Below are positions 12,307 through 24,348 of a stretch of DNA of 64,000 nt, piece by piece (positions within the stretch are counted from its first letter, which is position 1; each line of letters opens with the position of its first letter). The notes under the pieces are model-generated. The model saw only the letters and a program-made list of their open reading frames with translations, did not search any database and was not told the DNA's origin. The translations under genes were made by a program, and so were the position numbers. Source of the DNA: Gonatopus flavifemur (lineage: Eukaryota; Arthropoda; Insecta; Hymenoptera; Dryinidae); NCBI GenBank assembly GCA_018340375.1, contig JAFFJZ010000001.1:53808001-53872000 (forward strand), read 5' to 3'.

Positions 12307-12567
12307 CACAGTAAAAAATTTTTCGTCAAATTCAACACACAAGCGAATGTTAACCATTTTTCTTCACACTCAATGTGTGTTGATTCCAGAGTGACACTTA
12401 TAAAGTGTTAATTTGAACTCGAATAACATTTTAATGTGTTGAAAATGAATCGATCGAACAGCATTTGATCAGTGTGTTAAATGAACACACAAAAGTGTTG
12501 AATATTCAACACTTGAATTTTGACACGTACTTCTTTTTTACACAATGACGGAATTTTTTTTACTGTG
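12307..12567. mobile_element. MITE, CACAGTAAAAAA ends, TA target
   Basis: 261 bp flanked by TA. The left CACAGTAAAAAATTTTTCGT pairs with the reversed right CACAGTAAAAAAAATTCCGT. The interior is a patchwork of AACACA, GTGTTGAA and TTCAACAC words. The same end type occurs at 19943-20335 and 30499-30886. Confidence 0.85.
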
Positions 12568-12569
12568 TA

Positions 12570-15500
12570 TTCCACAATCGTACCACAAATGCAACGATAT
12601 TTCATTTAATACTCTCCTCAAAGTATCCACAAAGTTCTTCGCATATCATTTTGAAACCCAAATTTTAGCTGTGAAAAATGAATAGTCCGACCTTTTTTGC
12701 AAATTCATGATGTACTTGCACGAGGAATACTCGCCTTGTGATTTTTGAACGAATAAATTCATCACTCGAGCGCAAATCGAACACAGTATCATCAAGTTTA
12801 TCTATAAAAACATCTGAATCGAAGAAAAAAATGTTCTCTACGCGATGAAAGTGCATACGAAGAATTTATAAGGAAAACATGTTTGTCACGATTCTATTCA
12901 ATATATTTCGATTCAATAACAGTTACCATCTGGCTGATACGATCGTTTACTTATTCTACTTGCAGGCAAATATATGATTATATATATATGGATTTCGAGA
13001 ATCCCTCTACGTTCATAAATTTTGGAATCATATTCTCCTGACCAAATATCCAGATCTGAATAAGTCTCACAGAGATTGATCGCACAAGTTTTTCCCAAAA
13101 GATACGTTCCACTTATTTGAGTTCGCTTATACACGGTGATGATTGCAATCATCACCAGAGCCAGTAATTGAAAAAGTCCTAAGGAGTAAACCAAACTTCA
13201 AAAAGCATGACATTCTTTTCAACTCGAACAGTTTCATTTTTCGAGATGATTGAACATTTTTTTTTGATAAAAGGTCAACTTTCCAAGAGATAATACTTTC
13301 TAGAACAAAATTCTTAAAAATGATTAAAGTCCAACCCAGCAAGCGACTTTGGCCAGACTTGGCCAAAATAGGACGCATGCTGAGCTAGTGATAAAGTTTC
13401 GCGGTTTAATAACAATATTTCATAAGATACGTTCATGATTGTCAGAAAAATATTTGCAATTCAAACAAAAAATTCAATCACAAAATTTATGTAATCATCC
13501 TTTACTTAGTCAAAATAGAATATGATATAGAATTGAAAAGTTGCGGATAAAATGAGAAAAATATTGAACTGATACCAATCGAAAATTCCTTCTCATCGAA
13601 GTAGAAATTCTAGAAGATAATTCAATTCCGAATGATTCATTCGTAAAAGACTTCCTCTTTTTCCTCTCAAACGAAGGATATTTGGCATAAGGTTGCTTCC
13701 TTTGAATAAGTCAAGGAACAGAAAAACAAAACTCTTGTGTCTTATATTTCGAACCTTTTGATTGAAATTGGCAAAAGTGCTTGAAATTTCTCTTTATCCA
13801 TGTATCTCATCGATAAAAATTGAATTACCAGCAGTTCTTGCCAATCTTCGGTGAAATTAATTGATTTTGTAGATGAATTTTATCGTGACACGTGTGCGAA
13901 TTCATGTTGTAATGATTAGATTAACCAATCAGGATAATTGAAAGTTTTCAACGATCATAACTTCCGTCATCTGTGTTCCTCGTCAAAACAATTTGATTGA
14001 ACTCTGTAAAAGCAGTAAACTCATTAAACGAATGGAAGACCTAACTTTGAATTCGAATAAAGTAATGAATGGAGTAGGTTCGATCAGTTTCGATTGAATG
14101 GACTTCTCTCGCGTTTCGTTAATCATCAATGTATTTTGTTCGATTTGTTAAAAAGATTCAAATGAACTCTTATAGGAACAGATAATAATGATTGTCTGGA
14201 GATGCTGATGTTCTCATTATTCTCAAGATTCTACAATTACGTAACATCCGTGAACTCAATGAAGGGGAGAATTAAGAACAAAATGTTGTTAATTTCAAGC
14301 ACATTCACCCCAAGATGGCCACCAAACATTTCGATGTTCGAGAAACATTCAGCGAATGTACTCGAACGTTTCACGAACATTTGGAAATTTGTTCTGTAAA
14401 TCAAAAAATTGAGGAACAAATGAAGCGTGAAAATGTTCCAATTTCCTTCTAAATTATGCCTAGATGACTCTTTGTTTCGCTTAGATGGCCCTTAGCTTAT
14501 GCTTTCGTCGGGCTTCAATGGTTCATTCTCACCAGGGATATTTTGTGTGATTTCAGAAAGAAAATCGTCAAGACCACCGTTTGGAAATTTTTACAAACGC
14601 CAATAAATTCTCCGTTTCTTTTGTCCATAATGTGAAAAGTATTCCAACTGGTAAGTGAACGTAGAAATTGCAGAAAGATTTGTGGAATCACATACATTTT
14701 ACAAAAGAAGAAATCATAAAATACGATCATGAATTGTCTTGGCATTGCATAATGTTAAATCATACGGACTTTACCTGCAAATGTAATATTCCCCGATAAA
14801 TCATGACGATATGATACGAATGTGTAAATTCTTCCTGCTTATATACTCACTTATTGGTTGAGTCTACATGCTTGTTACAAAAAGACAAGGAATAAATGGT
14901 GTATAGTCACACGCCTTCTGCATTATTAACATAATCGGTTATGGAATATCAAAGCTGTAAGTGAATACATTGTGATTGATAATAGAAAATTATTTTAGTT
15001 CATAATATTTTACATGCTTTGCAGCAAAGACGCGTGAATCATCTTCATGTGTGGTTTCAGTAATCATGAAGATGCGTTTATAGGACGCTGATGATATTTT
15101 ACATCGTTGTGTACTGATTTTATCTTCATTCCATGTTCATGAAATGTGAGCATAGGGTTATGATGAGAAAATCACATATTCAAAAAAATTCACAAGAATA
15201 TCACTGATGAATAACTCTTTTACAGACAAAACCAAACTCTTCACGATAAATAAGAATATTAAAAAACTTTTATAAGTATATTCAGAGAGACTAATTCACC
15301 CATTCATGTACTCCCATAATCAAGCGGTGCGGGTGCGGGCTACTGAATAATATGTCTGCCAGTCACAACACGCAACGTGCACGCCAACTTCCAATGTATT
15401 CATCAAGTACCTACATTCATTCTTCTAGAAGAAGGGAAGAAATGCCAGGATGTCAACGTTTCTTGCACACAAAGACACAGTTGTCAACAATTTAACAATT

Positions 15501-16826
15501 TTTCCTATGGGTCCATTCATCATTACTGCATCAATTTTTCGATCAAACAAAAGAAAGTATGAATCGTGGAAAAATCTGTCAAGGAAATTCACCCTATTTT
15601 GGCCCCAACGAGGCGTTTATACCAAAATAAAATATTCTTTCTGTTGAACAATCCCAATCCAGTCTATGTTGATCTCTAACAGTTGAAATAAACCTCAACC
15701 ATTCAACCGCAAGTTAATCACTTCGAATTAATCGTTCAGTTTTCCACAGGGAGACATGACTATAACCCACTACCTACTCTATTTAATCGATTCAAATCAA
15801 AGAAATATGACATACAACGACGATATGATCATTATTCTCAGACACCACTCATGAAATCAATGATTGGATACAAAGTTGACAAACGTGCTCTTGTTTCTAG
15901 CTTATCGGATTATAAATGATCAACAATACACGAATGATAATCCATTAGAGGCCATATTCCGCAGCTTCCACTAATTCTAGTATTGTCGGGGATGTTGGAC
16001 TGTAACTGCGGGATCAATTAACGTCTACAGATGTGTCATTTTCAACTTGCATATCCGCATAATTGTATGTTATATTACAACATGATTCATCAAGATTACA
16101 ACGATGTAACACATCGCTATTGCTTTATGCTTCAACTGTTTACAAATGTTAATCGATACGGAGTATTCGTCAGCACGCGATAAACGAAGGTCGACGATGT
16201 ACATTGAGAAAAAACATTTCAATCTTTATAATGATGTTCATGTATATATACTCGAGAAGAGTTCAAAATAATCCCAAAAAGATTACAAAAGAAAAGATAA
16301 GATGGTTCGTGTGGTGGAAAAAAAATTCAATCAAAAATAATACTAAATTTAGTAGGTAAGCTTATCAGTCTAATCTATCAACAAATATATAAACGTTACA
16401 TATGTTGAGTTTTATTATATTGTCATCAACAAGTGACCCCAAATATCGTTGAATTTTAAACTGCGTTGTATGCCGAACGACACCTTTTAATAAGCTAACA
16501 AAGAAAAACAGAATACCTTTAATTTTTTTTGAATGCAAAAGGTATTCAATTTTTTCTTTGTACGTAGAATACAAATGTGTGAGCAGAAATAGTCGGTCTG
16601 GATTGATCTTGATCTAAGAGTCTCAGATTCATTCAAAAATAAATTAGTCAGTTTGGGTTGAACCTTTTCACGACCCCGTGTGAGTGTGTCACTCTAAAAT
16701 GATGAGAGAGCGATAATTTTTTGTTTCGTATTCTTCGTGCAAAAGTACTTTGAATATATGAATTTGAAAGAATGGGGAATGATGTGGGTTTTGGGAAACA
16801 ATTTACCAAGATTCTAACAATTCACC
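12570..16826. other. No gene recognised
   Basis: About 4.3 kb without a supportable gene. A small TTGGCCA-word patch lies at 13338-13385. GAACATT/AATGTTC words cluster at 14310-14390. The 60-90-codon frames here are AT-driven and in several cases overlap each other on both strands. Confidence 0.55.
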
Positions 16827-17143
16827 ACTCGAGGGAAAAAGATTAGATCTAATGAGATCTATGCAGATCCCTTGGGATCTGAATTTTGGCAAAGACCTCT
16901 ACAAATCTCTTGATATCCACTTTGATCTACAAATTTCAGTTTTGGAAGAGATCCAAAAGATATATGAAGATCTAAAGAGATCTCCAGAGATTTTCAATTC
17001 CATATAGATTCCATAGATCTTTTTGAATTCTTCTCAACCTGGAAATCTGTAGATCTGATTAGATATCGAGGGATTTGTAGAGATTCTTTGCCAAAATTCG
17101 AATCTCAAGAGATTTACATGGATCTCATCTTTTTTTCTTGGGT
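16827..17143. mobile_element. GATC-word foldback MITE
   Basis: The left end ACTCGAGGGAAAAAGAT pairs with the reversed right end ACCCAAGAAAAAAAGAT. An inner block, GAATTTTGGCAAAG, is shared between the arms. The body is saturated with AGATCT / GAGATC / GGATCT words, with roughly a dozen GATC sites in 317 bp. Non-coding. Confidence 0.8.
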
Positions 17144-18722
17144 AACAGTCCCTCGCAAAATGGTTCTAGCGTCCTCATAGTTAATGCCAAGGCTCTTTTT
17201 GGTGACTAGCTCCAGTGCAAGCGCCTTGAAAGGTGCTAGACAACCGCTATAATCATTTCCACTAGGGGTGGTTTTCTGCAGGGGTAGTGACTCATGAGGA
17301 AATTACCACAATTAACAGTCATGCCACACTTGAATAACGATACGGGAAGGAAGACACTTGGCTACAGCAACTGACGTTTAGTTATCCCAGCTGAATGAAA
17401 GATACCAATATTCGACATTAAAAATCGTGCGAATGCATTCTCCTCGCTACTTTCATCTGAAAAAGTTACTTTACACTGGATTTCTGCTAGAAGAGGAAAT
17501 AGATTTGAAAAATTGATACATTTCTATCCAGTTGGTAAAATTAGTGAAAATACCAATTTTATTGCAAGACAGTATAGCAACAATGTGTAAGGTTGCACGC
17601 TCATATCAAACAATGTTTGGTGAATCATTTCCAAGAGAGCACAAACCTTCTACAGTTGAAATTCAAGTTCATTGTACGCACATTCACATTCAGGACATGT
17701 TCAGTGGACCATCAAATGTCTGGACGTTCAATGTTTTCTATTGAACATTCTTTAGACCTTCGTGTTCTCTTGGAGATAGGTTTTTACAACATTGTCTAAC
17801 AACCACAATTATATTTTCACTCATCCCGAGAGCAGCATGATCAAACAGGAAAATTTTCCGCATTACATACAGAACAGCAGAAAAATTTTGCTGAAGGAGC
17901 TACCACAGCTAACAATTCAATGTGGTAGCTAACAAAATTCATATAATGGCCAATAGATTGTTGTCAAAGCAAAAAATTGACTGCTCTAATAAAAAATTCC
18001 TAGCGGTCGCTAGAAACTCTCATCCCAGGGGATGAATAAGTGTCATTCATCCCCCGAAAGATTTCGTAAGTGACCCATATACGTGGAAAAAAATACGGGT
18101 CGAGAGTGAATTAATTTCTTTAAAAATTCAAGAATTTAGTTCTTAGTTCTTTCGTCATGTTAATTTATTGATCAATTTGGGATAGATTTTCAGTTGATAT
18201 GTGATCAATAAAGGTTTATTGAACGTTTGAATGTCCGCTGCCGTGATCTATGGTCATTGAGTGTTCTTCAAAGCTTCATGTTCTCTTGTGACGGTTCGAA
18301 TGTTTGTGGAATTTTGTCAACAAAACTGGAATATCAAAAAAAGTTGTTTGACTTTGAAAAGTGGATGATCAAATTCCATACCTGATTTGTAGAACTTTCG
18401 TATTTTTATTTATCTCAGAAATTCAACAAAAATCTCAAATATTTCATCTTCACCATAAAAACTACAAAATATTCTTGAATTTTCTCGAAGATTCTCACAT
18501 TTCTCAGTCATAATTTTTCCGAGTATGCAAATTGAATCTGTATGGTGCAGGCACGGTGTGTGTTGAAAATGATAAGTTTGATAATAGTCGACGATCTGAA
18601 TTCATTATCATGTCAAGAAAGAAAATCTCATTTTATGAGAAGCCTTATGAAAAAATAGTTTATAAAGATATACATGCCAATGAAATTTATACCTGATTGA
18701 TTCTAACAAAATTGATTAATTT
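17144..18722. other. No gene recognised
   Basis: A moderately GC-richer stretch at 17150-17330 has no clear frame. A hairpin-like GCTACCACAGCTAAC / GTGGTAGC pair lies near 17900-17935. Frames at 17532-17799 overlap each other and carry no domain. Confidence 0.5.
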
Positions 18723-19222
18723 CCCTGGTAGAAATTTGTCTGGGCGTCCCATTTACCATTCACGTACTAGATGGGACCCACGTGGGGGCAACTGGATAAC
18801 ACATTTCCGCCAATTTGACATTAGTGCCCAAACATTTAGTTGGCTTATGTAGATTTTTCATGCGTCAACTGATCGTACAGTAACATTGATAGTCGATCAA
18901 CATGGTCAGAGGAATGAAAAGAAGCCCCAACGTTTGAGTTTGTCACTCGGGATTATTTTATGTAAATAAATTAAAAAGCAACGTTCTTAACTGGAGATTA
19001 CATGTCAAAATACATTGTTACCTTATTCATAAGTGTGATTTTACAGAAAACACATGATTTCACATCTCTAATTACCAATTTGAACAACATTCTAGCAATT
19101 CCTTGGGACATCTGGATGGGCACAGGCTAGAAAGTGCGTTACAAACCTAGCTAGAAACCAACCCAACAGCTGGGAAAACTAGCTGGAGCCCATTTAATTC
19201 CCGATCATAATTTCTACCAGGG
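18723..19222. mobile_element. DNA element with CCCTGGTAGAAATT ends
   Basis: 500 bp with inverted ends CCCTGGTAGAAATTTG on the left and CCCTGGTAGAAATTATG on the right, reversed. TT flanks both sides and may be a 2-bp target duplication. The body has paired 'TGGGC' and 'CTAGCT' word clusters near both ends and an AT-rich middle. Related ends close the ~120-bp array at 613 and the foldback at 20698. Confidence 0.75.
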
Positions 19223-19942
19223 TTAATCCAATCAAATATTAAATATGAATATTCTTTAATACTGTCGTGACATTAGACAGTAGGTGCGATGAATATGATT
19301 GCTGCACGTCATTTGTGTTTATGGAATCAGATAAAAGTTTATAAAACAAAATTTGTTTGAGAACACTTGTTTCCCTTCGAATCGTGCAACGAACACATGA
19401 ATATAATATTGGCGAGCACGTCATACATCTTGGATATTATTCAACGAGTAATAATGATATGAGCCCATCTTTTTCTCCTTCAAATAATGAATGTCACGTC
19501 ACTGCAGCGATATGACCCATTGCCAATGTATATGTTACTATAATACCAAGCCGCTAGTTTCTGAACAGTTATTGCGGAGGCGGTAATCGATATATTTACT
19601 GTAGACTCTCCATGATTGTAAGGAGGGAGGAAGGAACAAGTTGACGATGGTCGTACTTCAATAGAAACGCGTAACCATGACCCGTATCTCATATCTCGTT
19701 ATTAAATGCATAAATGCAAACAAAATACATGCACATACACGAAAAATATATTCCAAATTCTGATGAATCCAATCCAGAAAGCATCAAGAATATAAATTAC
19801 TATATTTTCTCAGCAAAGTAATGTTCGAAGGCGAGTAAATATTTTCGATATATGCTTAAGCGATTTCGAATGCATCTGACATAAGCTCAGAAAAATAGCA
19901 TCGCGAAGATTTTTATTCGTAAGTTACATAACTTTGCTTATA
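19223..19942. other. No gene recognised
   Basis: AT-rich; two short minus frames (19239-19424, 19480-19692) without recognisable features. Confidence 0.5.
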
Positions 19943-20335
19943 CACAGTAAGAAATTTTGCGTCATTTTTCCATAATACACATTTTTGTGCATAATATTCA
20001 ACACATTCGTGTATCAATTTGTCACAATTGTGTAAAATTAACACACAAAACTGTTGAATATTTCACACATCATGCACGGAAAAAATAATTTAGGTGCAGC
20101 AGCTAAGTAGCTAGCACGGACACGGACAGCCATTAAATTAGCTCCTGCAGCTGAATTTCAGCTATTACAGCAAAAAAATTTGCATTTGTAGGTAATTCAT
20201 TTGCGGTAACAGCTAAAATTTAGCTGCAGGAGCGAATTTAATGGCTGTCCGTGTCCGTGCTAGCTACTTAGCTGCTGCAGCTAAATTATTTTTTCCGTGT
20301 GTGTACTGCGTAAAAATGACACGAATTTTCTACTG
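19943..20335. mobile_element. CACAGTA-type MITE interrupted by another MITE
   Basis: The ends are CACAGTAAGAAATTTTGCGT on the left and CAGTAGAAAATTCGTGTCAT on the right, reversed, flanked by TA. The net element is about 168 bp once the inner 225-bp MITE (20075-20299) is removed. The body repeats ACACA and TTGTGT words like the elements at 12307 and 30499. Confidence 0.8.
20075..20299. mobile_element. CACGG foldback MITE nested in the previous element
   Basis: 225 bp. The left CACGGAAAAAATAATTTAGG pairs with the reversed right CACGGAAAAAATAATTTAGC. The arms continue at very high identity through 'GCAGCAGCTAAGTAGC' and 'GGACACGGACAGCCATTAAA' for about 85 bp. TG flanks both sides as a probable 2-bp target duplication. 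CAGCT/AGCTG words fill the interior. It interrupts the CACAGTA MITE, so it inserted later. Confidence 0.88.
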
Positions 20336-20463
20336 TATCATCACTGTGTTCTAATATCGATGGTAATGATTCCGGAATACCATTGAATTTTGCTATCATC
20401 GATTGACGGTGAAGTAATTACCGTTTCTGATCAAGAATTTGCATATATTAAGAGCATTCCTTA

Positions 20464-20640
20464 GACCCTAGAGTTCCTAAATCTTTGTACCCAAAATACT
20501 TGAAAAGGATTGAATAAAATGAAATGAAACAACCAGTCAGACCTTGTTCCATACAAATAAAAGGTCTGGCTGGTTGTTTTATCCTATTTAATTTAGTCCT
20601 CTCCAAGTATTTTGGGTACAGATCTAGTAACTCTAGGGTC
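20464..20640. mobile_element. Long hairpin MITE, GACCCTAGAGTT ends, TA target
   Basis: 177 bp flanked by TA. The left GACCCTAGAGTTCCTAAATC pairs with the reversed right GACCCTAGAGTTACTAGATC. The arms then share TGTACCCAAAATACTTG and AACAACCAG(T/C)CAGACCTT blocks almost to the centre. It should fold as one long hairpin if transcribed. Confidence 0.85.
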
Positions 20641-20697
20641 TACGGGATCCCCTGAATGGAAAGCAACATTTTCTATAAAAAACGTCTCGATTGATTT

Positions 20698-20859
20698 CCC
20701 TGGCAAAATCCCAGCGTGCTCTAAGCGTGCGTATCCGCCAAATTACTCTTAGAGGTTATCTATCTCTTTCCACACGAAATATTCGAAAAGAGATAGATAA
20801 CCTCCGGAGAGTGATTTGGCGGATATCCACGCTTGTAGCACGCTCCATTCTCGCCAGGG
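20698..20859. mobile_element. Hairpin MITE, CCCTGGC ends
   Basis: 162 bp. The left CCCTGGCAAAATCC and reversed right CCCTGGCGAGAATGG are followed by AGCGTGC and an arm with ATCCGCCAAAT.ACTCT and GAGGTTATCTATCTCTTT on both sides. TT flanks both ends. It forms nearly a full hairpin. It lies in a 153-codon minus frame (20760-21221) that is therefore not a gene. Confidence 0.85.
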
Positions 20860-21001
20860 TTTGACTGCACGTTGTTGGACAGATAACGCACACTGTTAAA
20901 AAGGTTCCAAGATCTTGTATCAAAAATGATGTTGAATATCAGAACAAGCTGTGATATGGAACTTCGTTTCCAAAATGATCCTAAGTTTTTTAACAACGTT
21001 A

Positions 21002-21234
21002 CACTGTAAAAAATGATTGTGGAATTTCCCCCAAAAAAATGGTGGCAGCAAAGTTTCTTCATTAGTGGGGAATTTCTCACCATAATTTGATGAAATTTTC
21101 CCCTCATTTGTGGAGGATTCAAGACCCAAAAAACGAAATAATCCCTCGTTTTTGATGGAAAAACAATTTCCTCACGATAAGGGTACGAAATCCACCAACA
21201 GTGTGAAGAAAAACTTCCCACATTTTTTACAGGA
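21002..21234. mobile_element. MITE, CACTGTAAAAAATG ends
   Basis: 233 bp. The left CACTGTAAAAAATGATTGTG pairs with the reversed right TCCTGTAAAAAATGTGGGAA, flanked by TA. GGGGAAATT/AATTTCCCC and TTCCTCAC words recur in the body. The CACTG end type is shared with the pair at 44159 and 44699. Confidence 0.7.
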
Positions 21235-21660
21235 TACTGCTAGATATAACCGCACGTGTTGTGAGGATACGAAACTTCGTGACACTAATATATAAAAAAA
21301 CTTCATATCCATGTTATGAAATTTTATACCGATTCTCTCAACAGTGGCAGGAGACATTCTTGGTTAGAAACATCTATTGAATCGGGTCCAACATAATAAA
21401 ATTCAATAAGATTCTTGTTGAAAGAATTCATAAAACTGACCAAGTCCCTTATTGACAAATGATTAGATGAGACCTAATTCAATAGATCTCTTTAATCAGA
21501 GATAATATATTTCCTTCTTCAATATATTGTCAGCAACAAGTTGTAAGTGAGAGTACGGGATAATCTTAGATTCTATTTATGATTTTAATGATTTCTCGAG
21601 AAGAAGGGTTTGTTTATGTGAGCCAAAGTATCCATTGAGTACAAATTTTTGAAAATGATT

Positions 21661-22805
21661 CCCACCCAACACATCACAGTCTTTGTGAGGAGAACATTGC
21701 TGCAACAAGCTGGTTGCGAGTAATTTCACACTCAAGCATGTAACAGGTTACATTACATCTTTTATATAATTATATCATTGCGTCTACATTGGTGATATAG
21801 TCAACACAGAATATCAATAAGGTACACCAGGGTGAGATGACACAGAGGTAGAGATGACACATGTTGCTGAATTGCAATAAAAATGTGCACTAAGCTGTTA
21901 CGCATCACGTGATCAGTAGCTGAGATCAGATGACGGTTTATTGCGTATTGTATCTTATCACAACGTTGTTGCAGCACGAAATACTATTTGTTTTTTCTGT
22001 CAACCTAACTAGGTACGTGTGCGAATATTTTCATAAACTTCAAATATTGCTCATTAAGGAAAACTTTGAGTGTGCAAATTCTTCCAAATTCGCAATGTAG
22101 ACAAGTAATCATATGAGGAAAGATTATGTATGTGTAGGAGCGTCCTGTTTCATCTTCATGGAGCAAATAAGAAGGTGTGTCATCTGTCCTGTCGTTTGGG
22201 AATGATGACACATGGAAGAAAGGGAAAGATGACACGTGTTCTCTTTTTGTTTTTTCATGAATTTGCATTCAAGCACATCGACACATATTGATTTTCATAT
22301 TTATAACAATGATATACAGTTCTCTCGAATGAAATATATTCAAAAAACACCTTTTTTTGAAACGCTTTACATTGGAGTGTTTCGAAATGTACTTCGCAAA
22401 AGTATGTAGGAATAAAATGAAAAATGAAAAAGCTGCTTCATTTATGCAAGTCTGTTTCTCACATTCCATATGCGCATCTTACCCCCAGTATCTGTGTCAT
22501 CTCTTCCACAGGTGTGTCATCTCTCCCTCAAAATAGAATATTTTTATAAATTATGGGAACTCAAATGAAATTGAAAAAATCATACATCATCCATGTAGTT
22601 ATGAGAAGAAAGGATCAATCTATGTACCAAAGCTTTCAAACATCCTTTAAAACCTAATTTTTCTTTTTTGTTTTGAGGAAAATTTGAAATGTGTATCATC
22701 TCTCCCTGTTTTACCTTATAAAAGACGTAATGTAACCTGTTACTTGCTTGAGTGTGAAATTACTCGCAACCAGCTTGTTACAAAGACTGTGATGTGTTGG
22801 GTGGG
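21661..22805. mobile_element. Outer inverted repeat, CCCACCCAAC ends
   Basis: The left arm 21661-21766 and right arm 22718-22805 are inverted copies at high identity, containing CCCACCCAACACATCACAGT, GGTTGCGAGTAATTTCACAC and GTAACAGGTTACATTAC blocks. The left arm carries a short extra piece (GAGGAGAACATTGCTG, about 21687-21702) that the right arm lacks. TT flanks both ends. The element encloses another TIR-bounded element (21820-22716). The 113-codon frame 22684-23025 crosses the right arm and is not a gene. Confidence 0.8.
21820..22716. mobile_element. Element filled with GATGACAC words
   Basis: The ends AGGTACACCAGGGTGAGATG on the left and AGGTAAAACAGGGAGAGATG on the right, reversed, are flanked by TA. 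Length is 897 bp. GATGACAC or its complement occurs seven times exactly, plus near-matches. The words lie near the two ends and in a cluster at 22175-22245 and 22490-22530. It probably inserted into, or forms the core of, the outer inverted repeat. Confidence 0.75.
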
Positions 22806-23798
22806 TTCTCTTGTTTTATTGCTGGATAAACTTATAAACATCAAAATTCTGATTGATGCTCCGACATGCATGTTCTCTATGGAAAACATCCCACCTAAAA
22901 ATCTACAGATTCGGCCAATGCTGACAATGAACCATATAGCTGGGCGCAAAGTTGACAGGAAAGGCAGGACAATCTACGTAGAAGCAAGGATGATTAACAA
23001 TGATCTAAATATTTCACCAATATGAGGCGTCAATAAATTCAACCTGTTGACCAATACAGGCTCGGGTATGTATCAACTGAAACTGCGAATGATTTTGAAT
23101 CTTCAGAACAATGAGGAGAGCTGGGGATCTCAGATATGAAAATTCATGAAGATGGAACAATTCCAACCAATTCAGTCTAATAAAGTGAAATAGAATGTTC
23201 ACCGAAGATATATACAAGAATATTGATTTCTACGCTTCTTGTTTCGCTCGCTTTCATTGCAATCCGAATTTGAAAATCACTTTTCATGCTCACAACAAAC
23301 ACGTATAATCGCATACGTACCAACGTCAAGAGTAATTAAAGTACAATCGTCCCTAATGGCAGCGCTAGATCGTTACTTAACTGCGTTCACGGTTAAATTA
23401 CGTACCCAGCACGATTAACGATGGCGCCTTCTCTCTTTGCGTGTGTATGTTTTGAAGTGAAAACATATATATACATACACACATTTGTGAAGTAATATAA
23501 CAATCCATATATGTAATGTGAACATTCAAATATGCAAATACACGACGTTCGAAAATATCGTACACTTATCAGATTTAATCGGCCTGATAAAGTATGATTT
23601 TAATCCATTGCATCTTGTATGGAGGCAACAATGTGATTTTTCATTTGTAGCGGATGAACAATGTTCCGCTGGTTTTCTACATTCTAATCAATCATATGTG
23701 TTACACAGGATAACAAGAAAAAATTGTTTTCTTCGTTGCTCGAGAACTGGGAAGCGATTTGAGATGATTTTGGTGTGTTGAATATGAAACCAATATTA
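22806..23798. other. No gene recognised
   Basis: AT-rich. Chance frames at 23014-23217 and 23518-23781. A purine/pyrimidine-mixed patch with ATATACATACACAC occurs near 23465-23485. Confidence 0.5.
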
Positions 23799-24010
23799 CA
23801 TTGAAAAAGGATATCTTCCAACCAGATGAATAGTTTATTTGTCCTCTGTTCTTAACATATTGAATAATGAAATGCTTGCCCCAAATAAATTAGTCTTCCA
23901 AATGAATAATTTATTGGCCACAAGTAATGAATTTTTGCATCCAATTGAATATTTAATTTTTACAAATGAATATTTTATGGAGAGAGGACCAATAAATATT
24001 TTTTTCAGTG
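23799..24010. mobile_element. Diverged copy of the 7714 MITE family
   Basis: 212 bp flanked by TA. The ends are CATTGAAAAAGGATATCTTC on the left and CACTGAAAAAAATATTTATT on the right, reversed. The inner 'CTTCCA..AG.TGAATAGTTTATTTGTCCT' segment aligns with the corresponding part of 7714-7957. AATGAATA / AATAAATT words fill the body. The overlapping frames on both strands (23835-24098 and 23839-24048) are a side effect of the palindromic words. Confidence 0.7.
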
Positions 24011-24160
24011 TAGGTTCCTTCAATTCTATCATCTTCTTCAATTCATAATCTATATAGTAAATAAATTTCATAATGGAGAATGCTCTGGCTTGGAACAATT
24101 GAGATAATTACTGTAAAGGAATCATTAAAAATCTACAAAAATTATGAAAACTCTTATGGG

Positions 24161-24348
24161 ATTTTAATGAGGGGATACTAGCGCCGGGGATAAACGCTTC
24201 ATTTTGATCAAAATATTGCTCTGTACAGCAGTTCTCTGATTCAAGTAGAACTACTGTACAGAGCGATATTTTCATTCATATGACGTGTTTTCCCGTGGTG
24301 TGTTATAAACGATTTAGCTGCTGCCACGCCGCTAGTATCACCTTAAAA
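24161..24348. mobile_element. Foldback MITE with a CTCTGTACAG central hairpin
   Basis: The outer blocks GATACTAGCG and its complement pair near each end. A perfect inner stem GCTCTGTACAG pairs across the turn, with AGTTCT/AGAACT closing the loop. The arms between differ in length, so one arm carries a small insertion. Confidence 0.7.

Noticed and set aside
20760..21221. 153-codon minus-strand open frame, the longest non-transposase frame
   Set aside because: It runs through two inverted-repeat MITEs (20698-20859 and 21002-21234) and the spacer between them; no domain.
22684..23025. 113-codon plus frame
   Set aside because: Its first third is the end of the 21820 element and an arm of the 21661 inverted repeat; the remainder has no recognised domain.
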